Source: Colwellia sp. 20A7 (GTDB lineage: Bacteria; Pseudomonadota; Gammaproteobacteria; Enterobacterales; Alteromonadaceae). From it: a DNA stretch of 64,000 nt. A program made the translations under genes and the position numbers. Where the stretch lies: the NCBI RefSeq assembly GCF_009832865.1, contig NZ_CP047130.1, forward strand, positions 2,418,001 through 2,482,000, read 5' to 3'. Positions 43,120-53,572 of this stretch are shown one piece after another. The notes below the pieces were generated by a model that saw nothing but the letters and a program-made list of their open reading frames with translations, was not told where the DNA came from and made no database searches. How positions within the stretch are numbered: position 1 is the first letter of the stretch; each line of letters starts with the position of its first letter.

Positions 43120-46100
43120 TTAATCCGATTTTACTAACCTTTGACAGTTTAAGCTTAATAGCATTAATTCACGTAAAGCGACTGAGAACTTAGCAAATTC
43201 ATGAGTTTGACCTACTTTAAAGTCAGCTAAAATACTCTTCCATCTATTTAATGGTTGAGCATTAGTGTTAACCCATGCTTCCAGCATATTATCTAGATCT
43301 TTCGCTGTAGCACTGCAATCGCATCGTAATACAACAGCTGTTAATGAACGTTGCTGCCAATCTAGCTCTTCTCTAAATGATGCTCTAGCTAGTGCTTGCC
43401 AATGATTTCCCACAGGTTGGCGTGTAATCTGATCTAAGAACCAATGTAAATCTAATCGAACACCTAATTTAAAGTAAAGGCTAGCAACAAGCTCTACATC
43501 TCTTCCATCTTCATCAGCAATCTCTGCTATATCTAATGCTGAAAAAATAGTACTTAATTGAGAAATACGGATAGCAATTTCTTTAGGTACGTTAGCTGCA
43601 ACTAGATCATTTTCAACACGTTCTAATTGTTTTAGTTCACTTTCAATAATAAAGCTATTTAATTTCTTAGACATAATAGCAAATGTAGGTTTGTACAGCG
43701 CTATTGATTGCTCAATGGTTAATGCCTTATTACGATGACGTAAGAACCAACGAGTAGCTCGTCTTACCGTACGTCGATACTGGAATAACATTTCTGTTTG
43801 AATTGAAGTAGAAATTTTATTATTTAACACTTCAATTTTTTTCCAAAACTCTTCAAGTTCAAATATTGCACATGAAATAGTGTAGCTATTCGCTATTTCT
43901 GCAATCGTTGCACCTGTTTCTTCTTGCATGCGATTAACAAAATTAAAGCCCATATCGTTACCCATTTTATTTGCCAGTTTAGTAGCAATAATTTCAGCAC
44001 GAAGTGGATGTTGCTGCATTTGTTCTTGATACTTTTTATGTAACTGTTCTGGAAATGCATTAATTAATAATTGATCGTAATATGAGTTATCAGTTACATC
44101 TGGGTGAATAAGATCTTCTTTTAACACCATTTTACTGTATGCAAGTAATACTGATAATTCAGGACGAGTTAACCCTTTATCTTTGGAAACTCTGTCTGCT
44201 ATCTCTTCATCATCAGGAATAAACTCTAATGCTCTATTAAGTTTACCTGTACGCTCTAATTCATGAATAAAGCGCACTTGTTCTTTTAGTTGAGTAACGC
44301 CACGCATAGCGGTGATTGATAATGAGTGTGTTTGACGGTAACAATCTTCAATAACTAAATTACCAACGGCATCAGTCATGTCATAAAGTAACTTGTTGCG
44401 CTGTTTAATCGTTAAATCACCCGATTGAACAAGCGTATTTAATAGAATTTTAATATTAACTTCATTATCACTACAATCAACACCACCGGCATTATCAACT
44501 GCATCAGTATTAATACGACCACCATTAGATGCAAACTCAACTCGTCCAAGCTGGGTAAAACCAAGGTTTCCGCCCTCACCTACAATTTTAGCTTGTAAGT
44601 CACAGCCGTTAATTCGTAATGCGTCATTTGCTCGGTCACCTACTTCTAAATGAGTTTCTTTCGTGCTTTTCACATAAGTGCCGATACCGCCATTCCACAA
44701 TAAATCTACTTTCATTGTTAAAATAGCTTGAATTAAATCAGTAGGCGACATGCTTTGTTTTTGTGTGCCCAACATCTTTTTAATTTGTGGTGTTAACTTA
44801 ATTGACTTCACATGACGACTGAAAATACCGCCACCTTCTGAAATTAATTTTTCATTGTAATCTTCCCAGCTACAGCCTGGTAAATTAAATAAACGTTCTC
44901 GTTCAGGGTAAGAACTCGCAGCATCTGGATTAGGGTCAATAAAGATATGCATGTGGTTAAACGCAGCTTGTAAACGAATATGTTTAGACAACAACATGCC
45001 GTTACCAAACACATCACCCGCCATGTCTCCAATCGCAATACACGTAAAGTCAGTACTCTGACAATCAATATCTATTTCTCTAAAGTGACGTTTAACCGAT
45101 TCCCAAGCGCCTCGTGCAGTTATACCCATCGCTTTATGATCATAGCCAACACTACCACCTGAAGCGAATGCATCGCCAAGCCAGAAGTTGTATTCATCTG
45201 AAATACTATTAGCAATATCGGAAAAGGTTGCCGTGCCTTTATCGGCAGCAACAACTAAATATGCATCATCTTCATCAAGACGAACAACATCAACAGGAGG
45301 AACAATTTCGCCATCAACAATGTTGTCTGTTATATCTAGTAAAGCTCGAATGAAGGTTCTGTAACATTCTTTGCCTGCTTCAAATATTTCTTGGCGCGAG
45401 CCTGTTGGCAGCTGCTTACAAACAAAACCACCCTTTGCGCCAACGGGAACAATTACGCTATTTTTAACTTGTTGTGCTTTCACTAAGCCTAACACTTCAG
45501 TGCGGAAATCTTCACGTCTGTCAGACCAACGTAAACCACCACGAGCAACTTTACCACCACGTAGATGTACACCTTCAACTTGAGGAGAATAAACAAATAT
45601 CTCAAATTTAGGTACGGGTTGTGGCATCTCACTAATTTTATCTGGGGTTATTTTAAATGAGATATACGCCTTGTCACCCAATAAACTATCTTTTTGGAAG
45701 TAGTTAGTTCGGATAGTGGCAAGAATCATTTCTGAAAAACGTCTGATGATTCGATCATCATCTAAGTTAGCAACATTATCTAACGACGTTTCAATAGCAG
45801 CTAATAATTTTACTTGGGTCTTTTCTTTAGCACTTTCACTAGCATTATTTTTTGGATCAAAACGATGAATAAATAAGTTAATTAATAACTGTGCTATATC
45901 AGGATAACGCGCAAAGGCATCTTCAATGTAGCTTTGACTAAAACGTCCACCTATTTGGAATTCGTATTTAGCAAAAGCACGTAAAATAGAAACACTGCGT
46001 CCTTCTAAGCCTGCGCCTAAAATAAGACGGTTAAAACCATCATCTTCTAAATCGCCTCGCCATACTTTAGCAAAGGCATCTTGAAATAAAGCACTAACAG

Positions 46101-47988
46101 TATAAATATCAAATGAACTGTCACCATTGAGTAGCATAGAGAAATCTAATATCCAGAATGTTTCACCTTCAGATGTTTTAATCGCATAAGGGCTTTCACC
46201 AATAACGCGTAAACCGAAGTTTTCCAAAATAGGTAATACATCTGAAAGATGGATAGGATCACCTTTATGGAAAAGTTTCAGTTTTACAAAACGGCTATCC
46301 GCTTTTTCTTCTAATGGTTGATAAAACAACATTTCTAAATTATCAGAAAGGTTTACGCCTTCTAACTTTTCGATATCAACAATGGCAGAGCCCGGTAATA
46401 CTTCATCTTTATATGATTGTGGGAATTTAATGTATTTATTACATAATGCTTTAGCGGCTACTTCCCCTTTATTTTCAGCAAGAGCGGTGGCTAATTTATC
46501 ATCCCAGTTTCGTGCTGCTTCATTTAAATTCTTTTCAATTTCTTTCACGTTAACATCTGCTTTTGTTGATTTTACTTGAACAATGTAGTGCGTTCTTGCT
46601 TGCACTGATTCAGAAAAATAAGTAGTAAACTGTACTTCTTCATCACTGCCAAAGGCTTCTTGTAACAGTAATTGGGTTTCTATGCGTAATTTTGTGGTGT
46701 AACGTTCACGTGGTACATAAACCATACACGAGTAGAAACGATCAAAAGCATCGCGTCTAACAAATAAACCACAATAATCGCGTTCTTGCATTTGCAAGAT
46801 ACCTTTAACATTCTTCAGTAGTTCAGCAGTATTACTTTGTAATATTTCATCCCTTGGGAAGGTTTCTAAAATATTAATTAACGTTTTATATGCATGAGTA
46901 CCTTGAGCAAAACCTGATGAATCGCACACTTGTTGTACTTTGGTTTTAATCAGCGGTAAGTCTAATGCACTATTGGTATAATAAGACGAACCAAATAAAC
47001 CAATAAAACGATCTTCACCAATAACATTACCTTTGGCATCAAAGCGTTTTACTCCAATGTAGTCTAATTGTACGGGTCTATGTACTCTAGAGCGGGAATT
47101 TGTTTTTGTTAAAATAAGGTGATTACTACCTAATGCCACTTCACGGCCTGATTCACTTAAGGTAGAAATTAATCTATTTTTGGTAACACTCGAGTTTCTC
47201 ATTAAACCGAGACTAGACTCAAAGTCGCCTTCAAGTTTTATATCTCCTTTTACCGCTGATACTTCATAAGAGCGATACCCCATCAAGGTGAAATTATTAC
47301 TTGCTACCCAAGTTAAAAACTCAACGGTATCATCTTTGGCTTGTTTTCCACCCGGTAATTTACCTTTAGATACTTCAGTAATAGTACCTTTTAACTTTTT
47401 AAGCATTGGCTCCCAATCATCAACCGTTAGAGTGATGTCTTCTACAACGCTAAGCAATTCATTTTTAATATTATCAAGTGCCTGTTGATCAGGCTGGCGA
47501 TCAATTTCAATAAAGAATGCTGTTTCTTGTACAGCCGCTTTCTTAGTTGTATCAGCACTAGATGCAACTTCGATGATATTTTTCTTTTTATCTCTAACAA
47601 CTTTTAACGGTGAGTTAAGCATTAAATGTGGAGATAAACCTAAGCGGTTAAGTGCTATTCGAATAGAGTCAACCAGGAAAGGCATATCCTTAATGATTAC
47701 TTCTATTATTGTGTGGCTTGATTTCCAGCCATTTTTACTTACCGACGGATTAAAAACATGTATTACCGGTTTTTTATTTGTGTGTTCATTAAGTGAGCTC
47801 CATAAACTTAATGTTGCACCATACATATCACTATCATTACGTTCAGATAAATCAAATGAAGAGATATTGCTATAAAGTAAGGTTGCAAATTGATCGACTA
47901 ATTCTGCTGATTCTGTAGGAACTTTTTTCTTTATTAATTGTGCTACATTTTTCAGTATAACTGATGGTGAACCATTCACTAACGCCAT
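43120..47988 (-). CDS. gdhB: NAD-specific glutamate dehydrogenase, large (180 kDa) type
   Basis: A 1622-residue cytosolic enzyme converting glutamate to 2-oxoglutarate with NAD. N-terminal ACT-like regulatory segments (residues 1-500) precede the catalytic region near residues 790-1170: GGKVARGGLRWSDRREDFRTE (the active-site KxGG neighbourhood follows), VPVGAKGGFVCKQLP, GDMAGDVFGNGMLLS and WNGGIGTYVKS with the NAD-binding fold. Length is the family norm (about 1600). It is intact and monocistronic. The gdhB name follows usage in Pseudomonas and relatives. Confidence 0.95.
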   Translation of the reverse strand: MALVNGSPSVILKNVAQLIKKKVPTESAELVDQFATLLYSNISSFDLSERNDSDMYGATLSLWSSLNEHTNKKPVIHVFNPSVSKNGWKSSHTIIEVIIKDMPFLVDSIRIALNRLGLSPHLMLNSPLKVVRDKKKNIIEVASSADTTKKAAVQETAFFIEIDRQPDQQALDNIKNELLSVVEDITLTVDDWEPMLKKLKGTITEVSKGKLPGGKQAKDDTVEFLTWVASNNFTLMGYRSYEVSAVKGDIKLEGDFESSLGLMRNSSVTKNRLISTLSESGREVALGSNHLILTKTNSRSRVHRPVQLDYIGVKRFDAKGNVIGEDRFIGLFGSSYYTNSALDLPLIKTKVQQVCDSSGFAQGTHAYKTLINILETFPRDEILQSNTAELLKNVKGILQMQERDYCGLFVRRDAFDRFYSCMVYVPRERYTTKLRIETQLLLQEAFGSDEEVQFTTYFSESVQARTHYIVQVKSTKADVNVKEIEKNLNEAARNWDDKLATALAENKGEVAAKALCNKYIKFPQSYKDEVLPGSAIVDIEKLEGVNLSDNLEMLFYQPLEEKADSRFVKLKLFHKGDPIHLSDVLPILENFGLRVIGESPYAIKTSEGETFWILDFSMLLNGDSSFDIYTVSALFQDAFAKVWRGDLEDDGFNRLILGAGLEGRSVSILRAFAKYEFQIGGRFSQSYIEDAFARYPDIAQLLINLFIHRFDPKNNASESAKEKTQVKLLAAIETSLDNVANLDDDRIIRRFSEMILATIRTNYFQKDSLLGDKAYISFKITPDKISEMPQPVPKFEIFVYSPQVEGVHLRGGKVARGGLRWSDRREDFRTEVLGLVKAQQVKNSVIVPVGAKGGFVCKQLPTGSRQEIFEAGKECYRTFIRALLDITDNIVDGEIVPPVDVVRLDEDDAYLVVAADKGTATFSDIANSISDEYNFWLGDAFASGGSVGYDHKAMGITARGAWESVKRHFREIDIDCQSTDFTCIAIGDMAGDVFGNGMLLSKHIRLQAAFNHMHIFIDPNPDAASSYPERERLFNLPGCSWEDYNEKLISEGGGIFSRHVKSIKLTPQIKKMLGTQKQSMSPTDLIQAILTMKVDLLWNGGIGTYVKSTKETHLEVGDRANDALRINGCDLQAKIVGEGGNLGFTQLGRVEFASNGGRINTDAVDNAGGVDCSDNEVNIKILLNTLVQSGDLTIKQRNKLLYDMTDAVGNLVIEDCYRQTHSLSITAMRGVTQLKEQVRFIHELERTGKLNRALEFIPDDEEIADRVSKDKGLTRPELSVLLAYSKMVLKEDLIHPDVTDNSYYDQLLINAFPEQLHKKYQEQMQQHPLRAEIIATKLANKMGNDMGFNFVNRMQEETGATIAEIANSYTISCAIFELEEFWKKIEVLNNKISTSIQTEMLFQYRRTVRRATRWFLRHRNKALTIEQSIALYKPTFAIMSKKLNSFIIESELKQLERVENDLVAANVPKEIAIRISQLSTIFSALDIAEIADEDGRDVELVASLYFKLGVRLDLHWFLDQITRQPVGNHWQALARASFREELDWQQRSLTAVVLRCDCSATAKDLDNMLEAWVNTNAQPLNRWKSILADFKVGQTHEFAKFSVALRELMLLSLNCQRLVKSD

Positions 47989-48558
47989 GCTATTTTCCTT
48001 TTCCTATTTTTATACAGAAGTTAAAAAGAAAGCTTGTAATAATTTATATACTTTTATCATATTGCTACTTGCAATATAAGTTAGATATCTTTATCAAAAA
48101 TAAGTATTCCTTAAAAGAATAAGAAAATATTATTTAAGTATAGTACAGATTTTATGGCTTAATTTACGGTAATGCGAGGATTATTTTTGTTTTAATTTAA
48201 AACATTTTCTTTTTAAATCAAACGTTTTCTATAAGTGTGTTTCTTTATGCAAGTATAATAAATAAAAAGCACTAAAAACGGATGTTTCCTGTTTAAATAT
48301 TCAATTATTTAATAAATAATTACTGGTTAATTATTTATTAAATAATTACTGGTTAATTATTATAAATTTAATTAATAGCTTATGGTTTACATCAGTTATT
48401 CGCAAAGGTTAGTAAGTTTTATTACTCATTAAAATAATAATTACCAATTTTGTTTCATTATTTACTAAAAAGTATTGTATGTCAGTTGCTAAATTATAAT
48501 GACAAACCTACGCTTATCTTTCTATTGTTAAACCAATGAAACACTTAAAAACAAATAA
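47989..48558. other. AT-rich intergenic region upstream of gdhB
   Basis: About 570 bp with no ORF or RNA recognised. It contains a 26-bp-period direct duplication (see 48315-48362) and should include the gdhB promoter. Composition is far richer in A+T than nearby genes. Confidence 0.5.
48315..48362. repeat. Two-copy 26-bp direct repeat
   Basis: AAATAATTACTGGTTAATTA occurs twice with a 26-bp period (TACTGG at 48321 and 48347), in the non-coding region. It could be a duplicated operator or a replication slip. Confidence 0.7.
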
Positions 48559-48594
48559 AAAAAACCTTTATCTCTGATGAGCTAAAGGTTTTTT
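48559..48594 (-). terminator. Terminator of the RND transporter operon
   Basis: AAAAAACCTTTA and TAAAGGTTTTTT form a 12-bp stem with a 12-base loop, just after the RND gene stop on the minus strand. Confidence 0.85.
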
Positions 48595-48615
48595 ATTTTG
48601 AACTTTATGAAAATA

Positions 48616-50946
48616 TTAGTCTTTCTTGTTTGGCCATAAAAGTGCAGCTAAAGCTGGTAAAACAATAACAGCAGCTAGCATATTAACTAAAAACATAAAG
48701 GTTAAGAGTATTCCCATATCAACTTGGAATTTTAAATCCGAGAAGAACCAAGTAGAAACACCAATTGCCAAGGTAATGCCGGTAATTAATACTGCACTAC
48801 CTCGCTCCTTCAATGCCGCCAGATAAGCGTCATGTACATTAGCGCCATTTTTCAATTCATTATTCATGGTAGATAAAATATAAATACCATAATCAACGCC
48901 AATGCCAACACCTAAAGCAATAACCGGTAAGGTTGAAACTGTTAAACCAATATCTAATACCGTCATTAACCACTGAGCAAGTGTTGATACAATATATAAC
49001 GGTAGTACAACAACAATCGTTGCTCTGATGCTTCTAAAACTTAATAAGCACAATATAATTACCGCACCATAAACATAAATCATCATAGGTAATTGAGCTT
49101 CAGCAACAGCTTCATTTGTAGCAGCCATCACACCAATTGGACCTGACGCTAATTTAAACTGTAACTGGTCATTACCTAGCTCTTGTGCTGCTAACTTAAC
49201 TTCATCAACAACACGTTCTATTGTGTCAGCTTTGTGATCTTGTAAAAACAAAATTACCGGCATTACGCTACAGTCATTATTCAACAAGCCACTTGACGAT
49301 GGAACACGTGCAATAGATTGTACTAATGTTTGTTGGTTACGCGGAATAACACGCCAATTAGGATTACCTTCGTTATAACCTGCATTAACAATCTTAGAAA
49401 TTGAAGCTAAACTCACTGCAGATTGCACGCCAGGAACATTCTCCATTCGCCATTGAAATCTATCGATTATATTCATTGTTTCGTAATACGTACAAGCATC
49501 AGGCGTTGTTTCAATAATAACTGACATATAATCTACACTAATAGCATAGCGGTCCGTAATTAAGAAGGTGTCCTGGTTGTAGCGTGACGACTCATGTAAC
49601 GCCGGGGCTCCTGCGTGTAATTCACCTATTTTCAAATTCTGTGAATTAAATAATCCTGCTGCGTAAAGCACTACTGTCAACCCTAATATTACAATAGCAG
49701 TTTTCCTGGTTGCAAAAGTAGCCATAAAGCGCCAAATAGGACTTTCTTCGCCAATGTTTCCAGCGTGATTATTTCTATCTTTTGGTGTGATTTTCAAATA
49801 AGAAACCAATAACGGCAACAATATTAAGTTGGTAAGAATAATCATCGCAACACCTAATGATGCAGTGATAGCTAATTCCCTAATGACACCAATATCAATC
49901 GAAAGTAAGGTCATAAAACCAATAGTGTCGGATAACAATGCGATTCCGCCAGGAATTAGTAAAGCTCTAAAACTTATTTGTGCAGCTGCTTGGCTAGAGA
50001 ATCCTAGACTCACTTGTCGAACAACAGAGTTAATCATTTGAACGCCATGACTAACACCAATAGCAAAGACTAAGAATGGCACTAAAATAGACATTGGATC
50101 TAAACCAAAACCTAAAGTAGACAACATACCTAACTGCCAAATAACAGCCACTAAAGAACATAAAATCGGTAATAGAGTTAAACTGATTGAGTGACAGAAA
50201 AAGTAGACCATGATCGCTGTAATCGCAATGGCGATAAGGAAGAAAACAACAACGCCTTTTGCACCATCGGCTACATCCCCAACCACTTTAGCAAAACCGA
50301 TAATGTGAACGGTGATATTATCCTTTTCAAATGATTGGCGAACGTCTTCTTCAAGTTGAGCCGCTATCGTTAAGATATCAAGTTTTTCACCTGTATCAGG
50401 ATTAAAATCAAGTAAGGAAGCTTTCACCATCGCACAGCTGTAATCATCGGCAACAATGCTACCCACTATGCCTGCTTTTTCAATGTTACCTTTAACTATT
50501 GCTAGGCCACGTTCATCAGGCTGAAAATCTGCAGGGATAACTGGACCACCCGCAAAACCATCTTCTACTACTTCGACAAAACGAGTACTAGGAGAATATA
50601 ATGATTTAACTTGAATACGGTCAACACCCGGAATAAAAAACAATTTGTCATGAACGCCTTTCAGCGCTTCAAAAAATTCTGGGTTAAAAATATCGCCGTC
50701 ACTATTACAAACAGATATTAAGATGTTATTAGCACCACCAAAATTTTCCCTATGTTTTAAATAGGTTTTCATATAACTATGGTTAAGCGGAATATTTTTA
50801 GTAAATGAAGCGCCTAATTGAATTTGAGTCGCTTGAAATAACAAAAAGCCACTAACAAGGACAAACATCATTAATACTAAGATTTTATGACGAAATAGAC
50901 CAATTTCTAAACGGTTTGCGAGAGAAGTTTTCATAATATTTTGCAA
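48616..50946 (-). CDS. RND-superfamily (MMPL/HpnN-like) transporter
   Basis: A 776-residue inner-membrane protein with two repeats of one span, a large periplasmic loop and five spans (12 spans). FLVFAIGVSHGVQMINSV near residues 290-307 and VIALGVGIGVDYGIYILSTM near 665-684 hold the RND charged/gly-rich helices. The family moves hydrophobic molecules; no adaptor or TolC partner is encoded nearby. It is the last gene of a run DUF1302-DUF1329-YCF48-RND, all minus strand. This set is conserved in marine gammaproteobacteria and may act on lipids or hydrophobic compounds; the substrate is unknown. Confidence 0.88.
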   Translation of the reverse strand: MQNIMKTSLANRLEIGLFRHKILVLMMFVLVSGFLLFQATQIQLGASFTKNIPLNHSYMKTYLKHRENFGGANNILISVCNSDGDIFNPEFFEALKGVHDKLFFIPGVDRIQVKSLYSPSTRFVEVVEDGFAGGPVIPADFQPDERGLAIVKGNIEKAGIVGSIVADDYSCAMVKASLLDFNPDTGEKLDILTIAAQLEEDVRQSFEKDNITVHIIGFAKVVGDVADGAKGVVVFFLIAIAITAIMVYFFCHSISLTLLPILCSLVAVIWQLGMLSTLGFGLDPMSILVPFLVFAIGVSHGVQMINSVVRQVSLGFSSQAAAQISFRALLIPGGIALLSDTIGFMTLLSIDIGVIRELAITASLGVAMIILTNLILLPLLVSYLKITPKDRNNHAGNIGEESPIWRFMATFATRKTAIVILGLTVVLYAAGLFNSQNLKIGELHAGAPALHESSRYNQDTFLITDRYAISVDYMSVIIETTPDACTYYETMNIIDRFQWRMENVPGVQSAVSLASISKIVNAGYNEGNPNWRVIPRNQQTLVQSIARVPSSSGLLNNDCSVMPVILFLQDHKADTIERVVDEVKLAAQELGNDQLQFKLASGPIGVMAATNEAVAEAQLPMMIYVYGAVIILCLLSFRSIRATIVVVLPLYIVSTLAQWLMTVLDIGLTVSTLPVIALGVGIGVDYGIYILSTMNNELKNGANVHDAYLAALKERGSAVLITGITLAIGVSTWFFSDLKFQVDMGILLTFMFLVNMLAAVIVLPALAALLWPNKKD

Positions 50947-50979
50947 TCCAATATTTTTAACTATTATTATGGTTTAAGT

Positions 50980-52050
50980 TTATAAAGATATTTGCTTTAC
51001 GCCGACATCTGAAACAACAATTAATTTTCCGTTAAACCACACGCCTGCGATTAACGACTTACCATCTTTTTGTGTTCTTAGCTGATAACTTTTACCTTTG
51101 TCATTACTTTCTAATAAGGTGCCATTATTTGCTAATAAAAAAATACGACCATCTTCACTTAATACAATATCATTAATAAGTGACGTGGTATTAGTTTGAA
51201 TTGCTTGCCAGGTCATTCCATTATCTGCACTTTTAAAGACATGACCACGCAGACCAACGACTAAAAAACCGCCTTGTGCTGTTTTAGATATATCAAAAAA
51301 AGAGCCTTGGTAAATATCATCAAAGGGTACCCAATCAACGCCAAAGTTATCACTTTGAGCAACCAAGCCAATTTCACCGACCATATAGAGAGTTTGGTTA
51401 TCAAGAATCAAGCGATTAAAATGAGGTAGAATAGATGAAGCTTCATCTAAGTAGGCTTCTTCATCTTCTGCTTTTATTTCAGCTAAATATTCAGCATCTT
51501 CTGGTAAGAGGAATTCTGTATGAAATTCGTTATGCCAACTAGCACCACCATCTTGCGTTCTAAACACAAGTCCATAGGCACCAATAGCAATACCTTCACT
51601 TGGCGTTTTAAAAACAATATCGAATAAAGGTTTTTCTAGCTCGGGCTTATATTGTTGTATTTGCCATGTTGAACCACCATCAACAGTATTTAAAATAGTA
51701 GCATCATGACCAACAGCCCAACCAAGATCACTATTAATAAAAAATACACTTGTTAGTGTTGTTTGTAATGGCACTTTAGCTTGTTGCCAATTAACGGCAT
51801 CAGAAGAAAGTAAAATATGTCCATGCTCGCCGACAACAACTAATTTATTAGAATTCACTTTAGTTATATCGAGTAATAATGACTTACTGGCTAAGCGAGC
51901 CTCAACGGAAGGGATAGTTATGATTGAATTATCTTTTTTTGCAGATAGTTCATCAGCATAGCTCGAATGAGATAAAGAGCATAAAAGCAAAAATATGGTT
52001 AACGGGGGAAAAATAAAAGGCATCGTTGAAATTCTCGACATTAAGTACAA
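50980..52050 (-). CDS. YCF48-like beta-propeller protein
   Basis: A 356-residue exported protein with a signal peptide (IFPPLTIFLLLCSLSHSSYA). About six BNR/YCF48 blades with recurring VG-x-x-G-x-x-x-x-S-D-G-G-x-x-W patterns: VGEHGHILLSSDAVNWQ, VGHDATILNTVDGGSTW, IGAYGLVFRTQDGGASW, VGEIGLVAQSDNFGVDW, VGLRGHVFKSADNGMTW and LANNGTLLESNDKGKSY. In plants and cyanobacteria Ycf48 helps photosystem II assembly; proteobacterial homologues next to DUF1302/DUF1329/RND genes have no known role. The gap to the RND gene is 33 bp. Confidence 0.88.
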   Translation of the reverse strand: MYLMSRISTMPFIFPPLTIFLLLCSLSHSSYADELSAKKDNSIITIPSVEARLASKSLLLDITKVNSNKLVVVGEHGHILLSSDAVNWQQAKVPLQTTLTSVFFINSDLGWAVGHDATILNTVDGGSTWQIQQYKPELEKPLFDIVFKTPSEGIAIGAYGLVFRTQDGGASWHNEFHTEFLLPEDAEYLAEIKAEDEEAYLDEASSILPHFNRLILDNQTLYMVGEIGLVAQSDNFGVDWVPFDDIYQGSFFDISKTAQGGFLVVGLRGHVFKSADNGMTWQAIQTNTTSLINDIVLSEDGRIFLLANNGTLLESNDKGKSYQLRTQKDGKSLIAGVWFNGKLIVVSDVGVKQISL

Positions 52051-52106
52051 AATAGTAGAAAAAAATTACAAAAAATATAAAAGATAACAAAAGTAAACGT
52101 TAGAAC

Positions 52107-52137
52107 AAAAACGGCTGACACCTGCCAGCCGTTTTTT
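52107..52137 (-). terminator. Terminator hairpin after the DUF1329 gene
   Basis: AAAAACGGCTG and CAGCCGTTTTTT form an 11-bp stem with an 8-base loop and a T-run in both directions. It divides the DUF1302-DUF1329 pair from the YCF48-RND pair. Confidence 0.85.
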
Positions 52138-52151
52138 AGATTAAAGTAGAA

Positions 52152-53558
52152 TTATCTTCTACCTTCTCGTCTTAGCGCTGCAGGTGTGAAGTCTTTATCT
52201 TCAGCATCTGAAGAGAAGTCATACATTTTAGCTTCATTATCTAAGCCCATCGCAATGTAACGTCTAGACTGAAAGTCATGATAAACTTCAAGAGTAGACC
52301 ATTGTGTTGGAACTTCATAATAATTTAAACCATGAGCGACAGCCACTCGGTATAATTCGTCACGATTATCATAAATATCTGAAACCGCAACTTGCCAACT
52401 ATCTTCATCAATATAGAACACTCGTTTTTTATAAGTATGGCGAGTATTTTCTTTCAAGTCAGCTTCAACAACCCAAACACGGTGCTTTTCATAACGAACT
52501 AAATCAGGATTAATATGACCGGGTCTTATAATGTCATCATATTTAACTTTATCACTATGTAAACGATAATCGTTATAAGGAATAAGTAATTCTTGCTTAC
52601 CTTTTAACGTCCAGTTATATCGATTAGGTGCGCCATTATACATGTCGAAATCATCGGTTAATCTTAAACCATCTGATGCGCTACCTGGTGCATCATAGGC
52701 TACATTAGGTGCACGTCTTACACGACGTTGACCTGTATTATAAGTCCATGCTTGACGAGGTGTTTTTATTTGGTCCATGGTTTCATGAACTAATAACGCT
52801 GTACCGGCTAAACGTGCAGGTTCAGTCACCTTTTGCTTAAACTTAAATAAGATATTAGTTTCTTCTAACTTCGCAGGTGTAACACCTTGAACATTGTATG
52901 GTAATAATAATGTTTCTTCAAAACCAATAAAAGTATAATCACCAGAAGCCGTTGGTGCTGCTTGCCCGCCTTCACGTGCTAAACTCTCACCACGATAACG
53001 AACAATATGATTCCAAATAGCTTCTAATCCATTTTCAGGAATTGGAAATGGAATGCCCACTGCTGTATTCTTAATACCATTACCACCTTCAACAAGTTCA
53101 GCTCTTGTAGAGTTTATTTTCACTGCCTTGTAAACATGATCAGGAAATGAAGCACTTCTTCTTGTTTGGTAAATATTCATTTTGTACGTTTCAGGATAAG
53201 TTTCAAATAACTTAACTTGTCCTGGAGTCAACAAATCTTTGTAATCAGCTACGTTGCTTGCGGTAATTGTAAATTTAACTTTATCATTTGGGTACGGATC
53301 TAAATGATGGTCACCAACCTTATATCCTTCAGGTGCTTTAGTAATACCACCTGTCCATTCAGGAATTGAACCGTCTTTGTTTGCCGCTTTCACAGCCCCC
53401 ATCGGCGTTAATTCATTTCCTAGTTTTTCTGCATCTTCAGCTGATATTTTAGCTATTGCGCTACCTGAAGTAAATGCAACGGTTAATGCGAGTATAATTG
53501 CACTTTTCTTTAAAGTACGTTTATTTAAGGTATGAGTCTTAAAGTTCTGGTTGTTCAT
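52152..53558 (-). CDS. DUF1329 family periplasmic/outer-membrane lipoprotein-fold protein
   Basis: A 468-residue exported protein: signal peptide (KKSAIILALTVAFTSGSAIA), then a LolB/LppX-like beta fold. Landmarks: EDAEKLGNELTPMGAVKAAN, GSIPEWTGGI, GQRRVRRAPNVAYDAPG, DFDMYNGAPNRYNWTL and HRVWVVEADLKENTRHTYKK. DUF1329 members are thought to bind hydrophobic ligands because of that fold; function is not established. It starts 14 bp after the DUF1302 gene, so they are co-transcribed. Confidence 0.92.
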   Translation of the reverse strand: MNNQNFKTHTLNKRTLKKSAIILALTVAFTSGSAIAKISAEDAEKLGNELTPMGAVKAANKDGSIPEWTGGITKAPEGYKVGDHHLDPYPNDKVKFTITASNVADYKDLLTPGQVKLFETYPETYKMNIYQTRRSASFPDHVYKAVKINSTRAELVEGGNGIKNTAVGIPFPIPENGLEAIWNHIVRYRGESLAREGGQAAPTASGDYTFIGFEETLLLPYNVQGVTPAKLEETNILFKFKQKVTEPARLAGTALLVHETMDQIKTPRQAWTYNTGQRRVRRAPNVAYDAPGSASDGLRLTDDFDMYNGAPNRYNWTLKGKQELLIPYNDYRLHSDKVKYDDIIRPGHINPDLVRYEKHRVWVVEADLKENTRHTYKKRVFYIDEDSWQVAVSDIYDNRDELYRVAVAHGLNYYEVPTQWSTLEVYHDFQSRRYIAMGLDNEAKMYDFSSDAEDKDFTPAALRREGRR

Positions 53559-53572
53559 AATTGTGACTTCTC

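Noticed and set aside
44844..45068. Open frames on either strand inside gdhB
   Set aside because: They are shadows of the 1622-residue gene, which has intact motifs throughout.
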